This document shows positions 1-7,089 of a DNA stretch of 64,000 bases, piece by piece. The notes beneath the pieces are model-generated. The model did not search any database. It worked only from the letters and a program-made list of their open reading frames with translations, and had not been told where the DNA came from. The number at the start of each line of letters is the position of its first letter. The stretch's first letter is position 1. The DNA is from Akkermansia sp. (GTDB lineage: Bacteria; Verrucomicrobiota; Verrucomicrobiia; Verrucomicrobiales; Akkermansiaceae), in the NCBI GenBank assembly GCA_017546445.1, contig JAFYWX010000027.1, forward strand, positions 45,065 to 109,064. The letters run 5' to 3'. The translations under genes were made by a program, and so were the position numbers.

Positions 1-1074
1 GCCCAGGTAGAGCAGGGCTTCGTGCGTCTTGTTGCGTTCGAGATACCAGCGGGTCTGCTCCAGCAGGATGGTCCGTGTTGTAGGCTCGTGGAGGGTAGTG
101 GCCGCTGCAGTGTTTGCGCAGGTTACGTCCAGCGGTATATCGTATGCGTTCTCTGGCGTAAGCAGATGCTGCTGAATAAGCAGCGCCAGCGAGGCTCTGC
201 GCGATTTGAGTGGCTCTGCCATCCATTCCTGCAGCTTCAACCGGGCGTATTCACTTTGGGTGAAAGCGCCGTGATTATGTAATTTGCGGAACGCTTCTTC
301 CAGCAGCGGCGAATCCGGGTTAGACGAGATGAAATGAAGCAGGGTTTCTTCCCCCTTACCATCATCATAACTGGTGACGATGTGCTGCTCATCCTGGTCG
401 GGCTGCGAAGTCTGTGTCTTTTGTTCGTCGTCTGCCGGCTCCTGGGCAGACCCGCTGGCTGCCTCCTTTGAGTAGTATACATCAGAAAGAGCCAGGCGTA
501 CCCGTTGCCGCATGATAAGCGGCAGGGTGCGGTCGTTCTCCATGGTGCGGCAGAGCTCAAAGGCTTTATCAAATTCGCCCCGCAGGCGGAGGTTGTCTAT
601 CTCCAGTAAATTAAGCAGATTCTGCAGAGAAGGGTGTTTTTTGACCAACTGGCGAAGCCGCTCAAGAGCAGCATTGTCCTGGCTTCTGGGCTGGCGCAGC
701 CAGTGTTCTGCCAAGGCTGCTGTTGCCAATGTTGCTATTTCCTCATTGCTGCTGGTTGTCAGGGGGGTGGCAATCACGGCGAAGTCTACGTGTGTGCTTC
801 GCCATGCGCAGTAAAGAAGAGCTTTGGCTGCATAAGCGAAGAGCTTGTGGCTTTCCGGTACCTGGTGCAGCGCAATAGCGGCCTCTTTGTAGCGCTTTAA
901 ATCAATAAGAGCACGCCCACGCCAGAAAGCCGCTTCGTGCGAAGTGTCTCCCCGGAGTGCATCGAGTGCATCGGCAGGCTTGCCGTTTCTGACCAGCGCG
1001 CTCCCCTGGCTGACATCTGCAGCAAGGGGGGATGCAGCCAGCATGGAGAGAAGAATGAGATGCTGCGGCTTCAT
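1..1074 (-). CDS. Exported tetratricopeptide-like protein, 3' end cut by window edge
   Basis: An open minus-strand frame runs 358 codons from an ATG at 1074 to the window edge with no stop, so the C-terminus is missing. It begins MKPQHLILLSMLAASPLAA, a signal peptide, so the protein should be exported. Residues about 25-200 are short amphipathic helix pairs of tetratricopeptide type (for example GRALIDLKRYKEAAIALHQV). A Gln/Asp/Glu-rich linker lies near residues 215-240 and further helical repeats follow. It starts 17 bp after the M23 peptidase stop and is probably the last visible gene of the pgsA-lipoprotein-peptidase operon. TPR proteins usually scaffold envelope complexes. The specific role here is unknown. 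Confidence 0.8.
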   Translation of the reverse strand, partial: MKPQHLILLSMLAASPLAADVSQGSALVRNGKPADALDALRGDTSHEAAFWRGRALIDLKRYKEAAIALHQVPESHKLFAYAAKALLYCAWRSTHVDFAVIATPLTTSSNEEIATLATAALAEHWLRQPRSQDNAALERLRQLVKKHPSLQNLLNLLEIDNLRLRGEFDKAFELCRTMENDRTLPLIMRQRVRLALSDVYYSKEAASGSAQEPADDEQKTQTSQPDQDEQHIVTSYDDGKGEETLLHFISSNPDSPLLEEAFRKLHNHGAFTQSEYARLKLQEWMAEPLKSRRASLALLIQQHLLTPENAYDIPLDVTCANTAAATTLHEPTTRTILLEQTRWYLERNKTHEALLYLG

Positions 1075-1091
1075 GGGTGGGAATTCTGCTA

Positions 1092-2156
1092 TCAGGGGGT
1101 GTTTTTTGCTACAGATGTTTCACCGGGGGCTCCCGTCCAGAGGTATTGGGTGACATACCGCAGCCCGGATAAGGTAAGAACAGCCTCTGCGCTGCTGTTC
1201 TTAACCCGGTTTACAGTGCAATTCTGCTGCACGGTCGGCATGGAGCGGCAGGAGATGACGAACGGTTGCGTGACCTGCCGGCTGGCGGGATAAATCCCAA
1301 TGGGCAACCCCTCTGCCGTGAAGGCAATTTCCAGAGATTCGGGGCGGGTGCGTTCTGTGCGGCTCCCTTTGTACAGGAACGGATGACGCCTCAGAATATC
1401 CATGGCCTTGATGCATGGAACGGCCACCCGGTAATGCTCTTTTTGCCTTGCAAAGTAATTTGATACGGAGAAGGCTCTGCCATTCCGGCATGCTCGCAAT
1501 ACGTCTGCCGGGTTAAAGCCCGCCAGATTCATTCCGTTGAAATTTCCGTGCTTATTTTCACCTGTATAGAATTCCTCGAACCGGCTGTTAATCATGAGCG
1601 CGATTTCCAGATGCAGGTGAGCCCGGGTTTTGTTGAGGCCTACGCCGCTGTACCCGAGCCTGCCGATTTCATGCTGCCGGCCGACCTTCTGGCCGACTTC
1701 GCAGGATACGCTGGCGAGGTGCGCGTAGAGAGAGTAGATTGTACCCTCCGGAACAGAGTGTGCAATAACGACATAGCGTCCGTAATTGCTGTGGCTCGGG
1801 GTGCTGCTCGCATGCACCACCATTCCGGGGGCGATGGGGCGGATTGCGTCCAGAGGTTCTCCGCTTGCATCGCGGTAGATGGGTTTTACATCTATCCCTT
1901 CATGAAAACGGCTGAACATGACCGGGGCCCCTGGCTGGGGACGAAACGGGTTGCGTACCATGCCATAGGTGCCAGCCTGCCAGGGCTTGCTCTTTATGCC
2001 CTCAAACTGGCGATCCACATACATGAAATAATCATCTCCTCCTGTGGTGTAGAGCGCTGTGTTATCCGTGGGCAGGGTATAAACCAAATCCTGCGGATGC
2101 GCCCATGCTGCAGTGAGAAGCGTGACGATGCCTGCAATGAGCCGGGGTATGTTCAC
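1092..2156 (-). CDS. Secreted M23-family (LytM/lysostaphin-type) metallopeptidase
   Basis: 354 residues. An N-terminal signal peptide (about 1-20, ending TAAWAHPQ) precedes an M23 zinc peptidase fold. Zinc-ligand motifs are visible: H85-E-G-I-D89 (HxxxD) and H180-L-H182 (HxH). The supporting Y-x-A-H146 of the YAHL segment is also present. Enzymes of this family cut peptidoglycan cross-bridges or act as regulators of amidases; all metal ligands are present here, which favours an active enzyme. About 160 residues of unassigned sequence follow the catalytic domain. Its ATG overlaps the stop of the upstream lipoprotein gene by 4 bp, so the two are translationally linked. The periplasmic substrate is inferred from the family. 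Confidence 0.88.
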   Translation of the reverse strand: MNIPRLIAGIVTLLTAAWAHPQDLVYTLPTDNTALYTTGGDDYFMYVDRQFEGIKSKPWQAGTYGMVRNPFRPQPGAPVMFSRFHEGIDVKPIYRDASGEPLDAIRPIAPGMVVHASSTPSHSNYGRYVVIAHSVPEGTIYSLYAHLASVSCEVGQKVGRQHEIGRLGYSGVGLNKTRAHLHLEIALMINSRFEEFYTGENKHGNFNGMNLAGFNPADVLRACRNGRAFSVSNYFARQKEHYRVAVPCIKAMDILRRHPFLYKGSRTERTRPESLEIAFTAEGLPIGIYPASRQVTQPFVISCRSMPTVQQNCTVNRVKNSSAEAVLTLSGLRYVTQYLWTGAPGETSVAKNTP

Positions 2157-2737
2157 TGTTCCTTAGTGTTGCGGGTGGCAGATGAGTACAATTCCGGGAT
2201 AATGCGGCCATGTTCATCCTTCCTGGGGACTGCCCCCTCCGGCAGCTCTGGCTTGGGACGCGGGTTATCCTTCAGATAGCGCTTCTCCTCGATTTCTGGA
2301 TCCACCGGTTTAAGAGATTCGCTGATTCTTCTCAAATCATACCCATTTAATCCGCCCCAGATGATGAGCTGCCCATCTGTGATGCCCTGGTCTATCTCCA
2401 TGGGCTCAAAGGCCAGTCCGTCGATAACCGGTAGAATGTGTTTGCCGATGTTCTGCTGAGTCTCGGTAAAAAGGCGTAACGTGTATTCTTTGGGTGTGTA
2501 GAGAACCACACCGTATGAGCCGTCATCAGCCATGAATGACTTGAATTTTTCAAAATGCTTGAGACTCATGATAGGCATACGGTTATACATGCGCCCGTTG
2601 TAGCGCATATTGAAAGCCGCTCCGCCTTCAGGATTGGAGGATTCTGTGAGGAAAAATGCCTTATACTGTTTCTGCTGGCAGCTGGCCAGCAGAATAGCAC
2701 CAATCACGGTACAAATGGAAGATAGAGCCTTGTTCAT
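2153..2737 (-). CDS. Predicted lipoprotein of unknown function
   Basis: 194 residues. The N-terminus MNKALSSICTVIGAILLASC carries a lipobox (LLASC, modified Cys20), so it should be lipid-anchored. The rest is a small soluble domain followed by a charged, proline-rich tail (KDNPRPKPELPEG and after). No catalytic motif is recognisable. It sits 24 bp after pgsA and overlaps the M23 peptidase gene by 4 bp, which suggests a shared envelope role with that peptidase, but nothing more specific can be said. Confidence 0.8.
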   Translation of the reverse strand: MNKALSSICTVIGAILLASCQQKQYKAFFLTESSNPEGGAAFNMRYNGRMYNRMPIMSLKHFEKFKSFMADDGSYGVVLYTPKEYTLRLFTETQQNIGKHILPVIDGLAFEPMEIDQGITDGQLIIWGGLNGYDLRRISESLKPVDPEIEEKRYLKDNPRPKPELPEGAVPRKDEHGRIIPELYSSATRNTKEQ

Positions 2738-2761
2738 AGTATGTTCTCTGAATGATGCTGA

Positions 2762-3388
2762 TCAGTCGCGCAGCAGATGGCGGCTATGGTAGCAATAGTT
2801 AAGACCGCTCCAGAGGGTCAGAATGATGCTGGTCCACAGCGCAAGTTCGCGGAACCACCAGCCGATTTCCCCGATGCTCAGTGAGCGCAGCGGTTCAATG
2901 AGATTTCCACCGTAGGCAAGCTGGGTCATGCATGCAATGCAGTATGTAAGCTGTGCTGTTGTTTTCCATTTGCCGAGTTTATCTGCGGCAATGACCTGCC
3001 CCTGTGCCACGGCAAGCTGGCGCAATCCTGTTACCAGGAATTCACGGAAGATGATGAGGATGGCGGCCCAGAACGGGCATATGCCGACCGCAGCCAGGTA
3101 GATGAATGCGGCCCCCACCAGTATCTTATCTGCCAGTGGGTCTATCAGCTTGCCGAAGTTGGTCACCAGGTCGTATTTGCGAGCCAGGTAGCCATCAAAA
3201 AAGTCAGTTATCGCTGCAACGACAAAGGCCCAGAGTGCTATGCACGCTGTAACCGAAATGGGTTGGAACCAGCCGCCTGTTACTTCGTTGATGAAAGGGG
3301 AGACACTGCCATCAATCGCCAGGGCCACGGTGTAGACAATGACCAGGATGATGCGGGAAAGCGTTATAGTGTTTGGCAGATTTAACAT
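2762..3388 (-). CDS. pgsA: CDP-diacylglycerol--glycerol-3-phosphate 3-phosphatidyltransferase
   Basis: 208 residues, normal length for PgsA. It makes phosphatidylglycerol-phosphate from CDP-diacylglycerol and glycerol-3-phosphate in the inner membrane, the committed step to phosphatidylglycerol and cardiolipin. The CDP-alcohol phosphotransferase signature is complete: D62-F-F-D65-G66-Y-L-A69-R70, then G79, D83 and D87. Several hydrophobic segments span the rest. The opening LNLPNTITLSRI is typical of PgsA rather than of phosphatidylserine synthase. It is the first gene of a four-gene minus-strand operon and has its own promoter (3401-3429), whose -10 box is 12 nt before the ATG. Confidence 0.92.
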   Translation of the reverse strand: MLNLPNTITLSRIILVIVYTVALAIDGSVSPFINEVTGGWFQPISVTACIALWAFVVAAITDFFDGYLARKYDLVTNFGKLIDPLADKILVGAAFIYLAAVGICPFWAAILIIFREFLVTGLRQLAVAQGQVIAADKLGKWKTTAQLTYCIACMTQLAYGGNLIEPLRSLSIGEIGWWFRELALWTSIILTLWSGLNYCYHSRHLLRD

Positions 3389-3400
3389 TGTATCAGAAGT

Positions 3401-3429
3401 GTTATATCTCTCCTGCAGTCGACTTGCAA
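3401..3429 (-). promoter_or_regulatory. Sigma-70-like promoter of the pgsA operon
   Basis: On the minus strand, -35 TTGCAA (3424-3429), 17-bp spacer, -10 TATAAC (3401-3406). The pgsA ATG begins 12 nt after the -10 box, so the predicted leader is only about 5 nt. Confidence 0.6.
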
Positions 3430-3484
3430 GCAGAAATCAAGCCTGTATGCCAAAAAGGAGCATATTTTGTGACAGATTCTTTGC

Positions 3485-3512
3485 TTGAATCCAAATCGGT
3501 TTTTGCTATACT
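3485..3512 (+). promoter_or_regulatory. Promoter of the coiled-coil/metF gene group
   Basis: -35 TTGAAT (3485-3490), 16-bp spacer, -10 TATACT (3507-3512). The ATG at 3520 follows the -10 box by 7 nt, so transcription would begin at or next to the start codon. This choice of start rejects a frame-open upstream extension to 3373 that would overlap pgsA. Confidence 0.6.
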
Positions 3513-3519
3513 TCCGCAT

Positions 3520-4260
3520 ATGAACGCATTTCGCGCATCTATACTTGTTCTGCTGGCCCTTACGGTAGGGCTCATGTTTTATGCGTTTGCAGTGCTGCTT
3601 CCTGCCCGGCAGGAACAGTATCAGATGTATCAGAATCAGCTGAAGATAAATGAATACCAGCAGCGCCAGCAGGAGCACGAAAGCCGCATGGCCCGGTTCG
3701 ATGCAGATGCCGATACGCCAGAGGTTGCAGCAGCCCGTGCGGCTGCGGAGGCTGAGGCTAAGAAGAACGAAGCAGATTTGACCGCGGCAGAGGAGAGTAG
3801 TGTGCTGGCTTCTGCCCGCAGAAGACAGGCGGCAGAGGAGGTTGAGAGTGCCGCTGCGGAGCCTGTTGTTTCTTCATCTGTCGGCGTTGTCACGGCCTAC
3901 CTTGAGGATTGTGCGGTGATTCTTTTCAAGGCCGCGGATGCCGTGCCGGTGAATGAAGGGTTGAATATAGCTGTGCGCCGCAACGATTATATCGTATGCG
4001 AGGCCACGGTTGATGGCCAGGATTCGGAATCGGGGCAGTACACAGCAGCTCTGAAACAGGCAGAGTTCGGTGGAGCCAAGGACCCTGAGGTGGAGGCTAA
4101 CCGCAAACCCCGGGCTGGGGATGAGGTGATTATTTCCCCTTTCCCGAGCAGCCGGGACCTGCGCATGGAGGGCTATACCCCCCTGCAGGAACGTCAGCAG
4201 CCTTCTGCTGAGCCCAAGGGCCTTCCTGAAATAGAGGACGTCCTGACCCCGGTTCCCTGA
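3520..4260 (+). CDS. Membrane-anchored coiled-coil protein, unknown function
   Basis: 246 residues from the ATG at 3520. Residues about 5-30 form one transmembrane anchor (ASILVLLALTVGLMFYAFAV). Residues about 33-120 are Gln/Glu/Ala-rich with heptad character, probably a coiled coil. Residues about 125-215 form a compact domain (SVGVVTAYLEDCAVILF onward). The C-terminus is proline-rich. The topology suggests a bitopic inner-membrane protein with a periplasmic coiled coil and domain. No enzyme motif is seen. metF follows after 23 bp, in the same direction. Confidence 0.75.
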   Translation: MNAFRASILVLLALTVGLMFYAFAVLLPARQEQYQMYQNQLKINEYQQRQQEHESRMARFDADADTPEVAAARAAAEAEAKKNEADLTAAEESSVLASARRRQAAEEVESAAAEPVVSSSVGVVTAYLEDCAVILFKAADAVPVNEGLNIAVRRNDYIVCEATVDGQDSESGQYTAALKQAEFGGAKDPEVEANRKPRAGDEVIISPFPSSRDLRMEGYTPLQERQQPSAEPKGLPEIEDVLTPVP

Positions 4261-4283
4261 TTATTCTTAGCCAGAGCTTTGAT

Positions 4284-5207
4284 ATGCTTACTCTCTTTGA
4301 CCGCTATCCCAGTTTCTCTTTTGAGTTCTTTCCGCCGAAAACGCCGGAGGGCGCTGCAGCTTTGCTGGATACAGTGGTGCGCCTGCAGGAGTTTCACCCT
4401 AGCTTTGTGAGCGTCACGTATGGTGCTGGCGGTGGGTCTCGTGGTCTCACTCGCTCTGTGGTGCGTGATATGCAGAATCGTGGTATTCCCACGGTGCCGC
4501 ATCTCACCTGCGTGGGGCATACAGAGGCGGAGATAGAGGAGATTCTGGAGGGCTATATCAGCGCCGGTGCACGTGCCATCATGGTGCTGCGAGGCGACCC
4601 TCCCCGCCACATGGCATATGATTCCTCTCGCGATGCTTTCCGCCACGCTGCAGACCTGGTTCGTTTTATCCGCAAGTGGGAGGACAGGCAGCATCTCCCC
4701 ACCCGCCTTACCCTTGGTGTGGCTGGTTTCCCGGAGGGGCATCCCGATTCCCGGAATCGTCTCAGGGAGATGGATTTCCTGAAGGCAAAGATGGATGAGG
4801 GCGCAGATTACATCTGCACGCAGCTGTTTTTCGATAACCATGCCTTTTTTGATTTCCGCGACCGCTGCCGGCTGATGGATATCAATGCCCCCATCATCGC
4901 CGGCATCATGCCCGTGACAACTATTTCCGGCATGAACCGCATGGCTGAGCTTTCCGCCGGCACGAATTTCCCGGCCCGCTTGCTCAAAGCCATGCTGCGC
5001 GCCGGTGGCGATAAGGCTTCTCTGGAGCGTATCGGTATCAATTACGCCAGCAACCAGTGCAGTGAACTACTGGATGCCGAGGTGGACGGTATTCACTTCT
5101 ACACCCTGAACCGCTCCAAGGCTACTCTGGAGATTTATCACAACCTGGGCTTCAACAATTATTTCGACCTTGAGCGCCTGCGCTCTCTTAACAACCTTTA
5201 CAGATAA
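4284..5207 (+). CDS. metF: Methylenetetrahydrofolate reductase
   Basis: 307 residues, typical bacterial MetF length. This FAD enzyme reduces 5,10-methylene-THF to 5-methyl-THF, the methyl donor for methionine synthesis. Family motifs are in order: FEFFPPK at residues 13-19 with the catalytic Glu14, VTYGAGG at 44-50, PHLTC at 72-76, and LRGDPP at 102-107, whose Asp105 corresponds to the flavin-contacting Asp of E. coli MetF. The fold is a single TIM barrel without the regulatory domain of eukaryotic enzymes. No riboswitch is visible in the short 23-bp gap upstream, so expression probably comes from the promoter at 3485. Confidence 0.95.
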   Translation: MLTLFDRYPSFSFEFFPPKTPEGAAALLDTVVRLQEFHPSFVSVTYGAGGGSRGLTRSVVRDMQNRGIPTVPHLTCVGHTEAEIEEILEGYISAGARAIMVLRGDPPRHMAYDSSRDAFRHAADLVRFIRKWEDRQHLPTRLTLGVAGFPEGHPDSRNRLREMDFLKAKMDEGADYICTQLFFDNHAFFDFRDRCRLMDINAPIIAGIMPVTTISGMNRMAELSAGTNFPARLLKAMLRAGGDKASLERIGINYASNQCSELLDAEVDGIHFYTLNRSKATLEIYHNLGFNNYFDLERLRSLNNLYR

Positions 5208-5216
5208 AATATCACT

Positions 5217-5226
5217 CCCCCCCCCC
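5217..5226 (+). repeat. C10 homopolymer tract just before a start codon
   Basis: Ten consecutive C residues end 2 nt before the ATG at 5229. The tract replaces any ribosome-binding site. Tracts of this length are prone to slippage, so it could tune translation or transcript levels of the following gene. Confidence 0.7.
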
Positions 5227-5228
5227 AT

Positions 5229-6044
5229 ATGGATACCACAGACAAGAATAATGAGGATACGCTTCCTCTCACCCCGGAGGAAATCAAGGCCATTGGCGAG
5301 ATTGCAATCGGTCCCTCCAGACACGAACAATTCCTCAATGCTCACTACAAGAAACTCATGTGGGGCGGCATTACTCTTGGTATTGTTGCGGGTGGTGTCA
5401 TTGCGTTTTTCTCGAATCGCAACGATATGCGCCATGAGGCCGCTGCAAAGCTGGTGCAGGCTATGCAGATAACGGCTCCGGGGCAGGGTATTGCCGGGGC
5501 TGAGGATTATGATTCTGCAGCACTGCAGACTCTGGCTCAGGAATATGCCCAGACCCCCTCTGCAGATACAGCTGCGCTCTTGAATGGCCTGGCTCTGCTG
5601 GCCAAGGGTGACGAGGCCGGCGTTGCCATACTGGAGAATTTTGCTGCAGGCAATGCTTTGCTGCCCCTGCGTGCCCGCGCTCTGGCTGCGCTTGCAACTC
5701 ACCAGCTGCAGCAGGGTAAGGATTCCGTGCCCACCTGGACCCGCCTGAGCCAGATGGAAGCAAACCCCTATTCTGCACTGGCCTACCTTATGCTGGGTGA
5801 TCTCTGCAAGAACAAAGGCGAGAAGGATGCCGCCCGCACCTGGTACCAGCAGTGCGTGGCAAAGTGCCCCACCAGCACGCTGGTGACGAATAAGACCATT
5901 GAAATGCGACTTGCCTTGCTCGATGTGGATGCTCCTACCCAGGTGGAGGCCGTGGCTCAGCCCCAACAGCAGGAAAATCCGCTGGGCAATCCCTTCGGTG
6001 AAACGCCCGAGGTGGGAAATACGGAATTCAACCCCGGTATCTGA
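5229..6044 (+). CDS. Single-pass membrane protein with TPR-like periplasmic domain
   Basis: 271 residues. An acidic cytoplasmic N-terminus (about 1-38) is followed by one transmembrane helix (about 41-61, GGITLGIVAGGVIAFF). The remaining region, about 65-230, consists of helical repeats of tetratricopeptide type (for example GDLCKNKGEKDAARTWYQQC). The C-terminus is Gln/Pro-rich with GNPFG-type sequence. The architecture resembles YfgM-like periplasmic TPR proteins, but the similarity is structural only and the name is not assigned. It follows metF by 21 bp, including a C10 tract, and precedes the next gene by 3 bp. Confidence 0.78.
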   Translation: MDTTDKNNEDTLPLTPEEIKAIGEIAIGPSRHEQFLNAHYKKLMWGGITLGIVAGGVIAFFSNRNDMRHEAAAKLVQAMQITAPGQGIAGAEDYDSAALQTLAQEYAQTPSADTAALLNGLALLAKGDEAGVAILENFAAGNALLPLRARALAALATHQLQQGKDSVPTWTRLSQMEANPYSALAYLMLGDLCKNKGEKDAARTWYQQCVAKCPTSTLVTNKTIEMRLALLDVDAPTQVEAVAQPQQQENPLGNPFGETPEVGNTEFNPGI

Positions 6045-6047
6045 TAC

Positions 6048-6875
6048 ATGGGCCTTTACCAGGACAATTTCTCCGGGCTTTCCGAGCTGGAGCGCTTGGC
6101 TGCCATGGCTCATGACCCCGTTCGTGTACACGAAATCGGGGCCGACCAATGGCCGCTCACCATGATGGCCTGCGGGCTCATGGCCAGCAATGACGAGGAT
6201 AAACTGGAGGAGAATTTCGAGATATACGATATTTTTGCCACCAAAACCACCGTTGCAGCCCGTAAGAGCAGTCTTATTCAACTCTCCAGGTTCATCAGCG
6301 GCCGCAAGGGTGAGGGGTGGAAATCCCTCATCCCCTACGCCACAAATGAACCGGATGAGGCGTTAAGTCGCATGGCCGCCACTCATGTGCTGACTCTGGC
6401 TCAGCCGGGGCCGGCTGAGCACCTGGCTGGTGTGCAGGAGCTGGTGCACCGTCTTGCGCACGATGAATTCACCCCGACTACGATTCTGGATTCTGTGCTC
6501 AATATGGCCGATATGCGGGTTCAGCCTCTGCTTCAGCCTCTGCTGGAAGTGGCCGCAGACCGTATGGAGGAACTGGTGGATGAGTTGGCCTGCACGCCTA
6601 ATCGACTGAGCTGCGCTTTCCTGCTGAGCGCGCTTGCCCGGTTCCCTGAGTTGCGCGAGAACATTGCGGATGCGCTTTGCCGCATGGCGCCGCTTTCTGC
6701 TGTTATTCTGGATGTAGCGTTGCCTATTCCTACCTGGGCCTTTGAAAAGCCCTCTCCCCAGCCGCTGCATGGTTGGACCAGAGCAGAATACTACACGCGT
6801 ATGCTCCCTGAGTTGAGCCCCTATCTGGATGCGGCTCAGCTACAGCGAGTGCAGGAAGCTTTCGGTGCATGCTGA
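6048..6875 (+). CDS. All-helical protein of unknown function (HEAT-like)
   Basis: 275 residues, no signal peptide or membrane segment, so cytoplasmic. The sequence is a run of Leu/Ala-rich helices (LERLAAMAHDP, LMASNDEDKLEENF, LSRFISGR, LLQPLLEVAADRMEEL) reminiscent of HEAT-type alpha-solenoids, which mediate protein contacts. No catalytic motif is visible. The ATG lies 3 bp after the preceding membrane TPR gene, so the two are probably co-transcribed and may act together. The tRNA-Arg gene follows after 69 bp with its own promoter. Confidence 0.7.
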   Translation: MGLYQDNFSGLSELERLAAMAHDPVRVHEIGADQWPLTMMACGLMASNDEDKLEENFEIYDIFATKTTVAARKSSLIQLSRFISGRKGEGWKSLIPYATNEPDEALSRMAATHVLTLAQPGPAEHLAGVQELVHRLAHDEFTPTTILDSVLNMADMRVQPLLQPLLEVAADRMEELVDELACTPNRLSCAFLLSALARFPELRENIADALCRMAPLSAVILDVALPIPTWAFEKPSPQPLHGWTRAEYYTRMLPELSPYLDAAQLQRVQEAFGAC

Positions 6876-6896
6876 CACACAAGCGCCTGTTTGCTC

Positions 6897-6925
6897 TTGC
6901 AAAAGACGGCAGCTTTGTGTTAAAT
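6897..6925 (+). promoter_or_regulatory. Promoter of tRNA-Arg
   Basis: -35 TTGCAA (6897-6902), 17-bp spacer, -10 TTAAAT (6920-6925). The mature tRNA begins 20 nt after the -10 box, leaving a short precursor leader. Confidence 0.5.
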
Positions 6926-6944
6926 ACCTTTCGCAAACAGAGCC

Positions 6945-7016
6945 GGCCCCGTAGTTCAATGGATAGAACGGCCCTCTCCTAAAGGGCAGATATGGGTTCG
7001 ATTCCCGTCGGGGCTG
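6945..7016 (+). tRNA. tRNA-Arg(CCU)
   Basis: 72 nt fold as a full cloverleaf: acceptor stem GGCCCCG/CGGGGCT (first pair a G-U wobble), D stem GTTC/GAAC, anticodon stem GCCCT/AGGGC around the loop CTCCTAA with anticodon CCT, 4-nt variable loop, T stem ATGGG/CCCGT with loop TTCGATT, discriminator G. The 3' CCA is not encoded. It reads the rare arginine codon AGG. Confidence 0.95.
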
Positions 7017-7026
7017 TCTGCACACT

Positions 7027-7064
7027 AAAACACCGGTCAGCGGATAATGCTGACCGGTGTTTTT
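7027..7064. terminator. Bidirectional intrinsic terminator between tRNA-Arg and the ArnT-like gene
   Basis: A perfect 12-bp stem (ACACCGGTCAGC, loop GGATAAT, GCTGACCGGTGT) is flanked by A-run and T-run (TTTT), so it can stop transcription from both sides. It separates the plus-strand tRNA from the convergent minus-strand gene ending at 7090. Confidence 0.85.
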
Positions 7065-7089
7065 GATTCTAAGAGTCTGCCGGGGCTGT

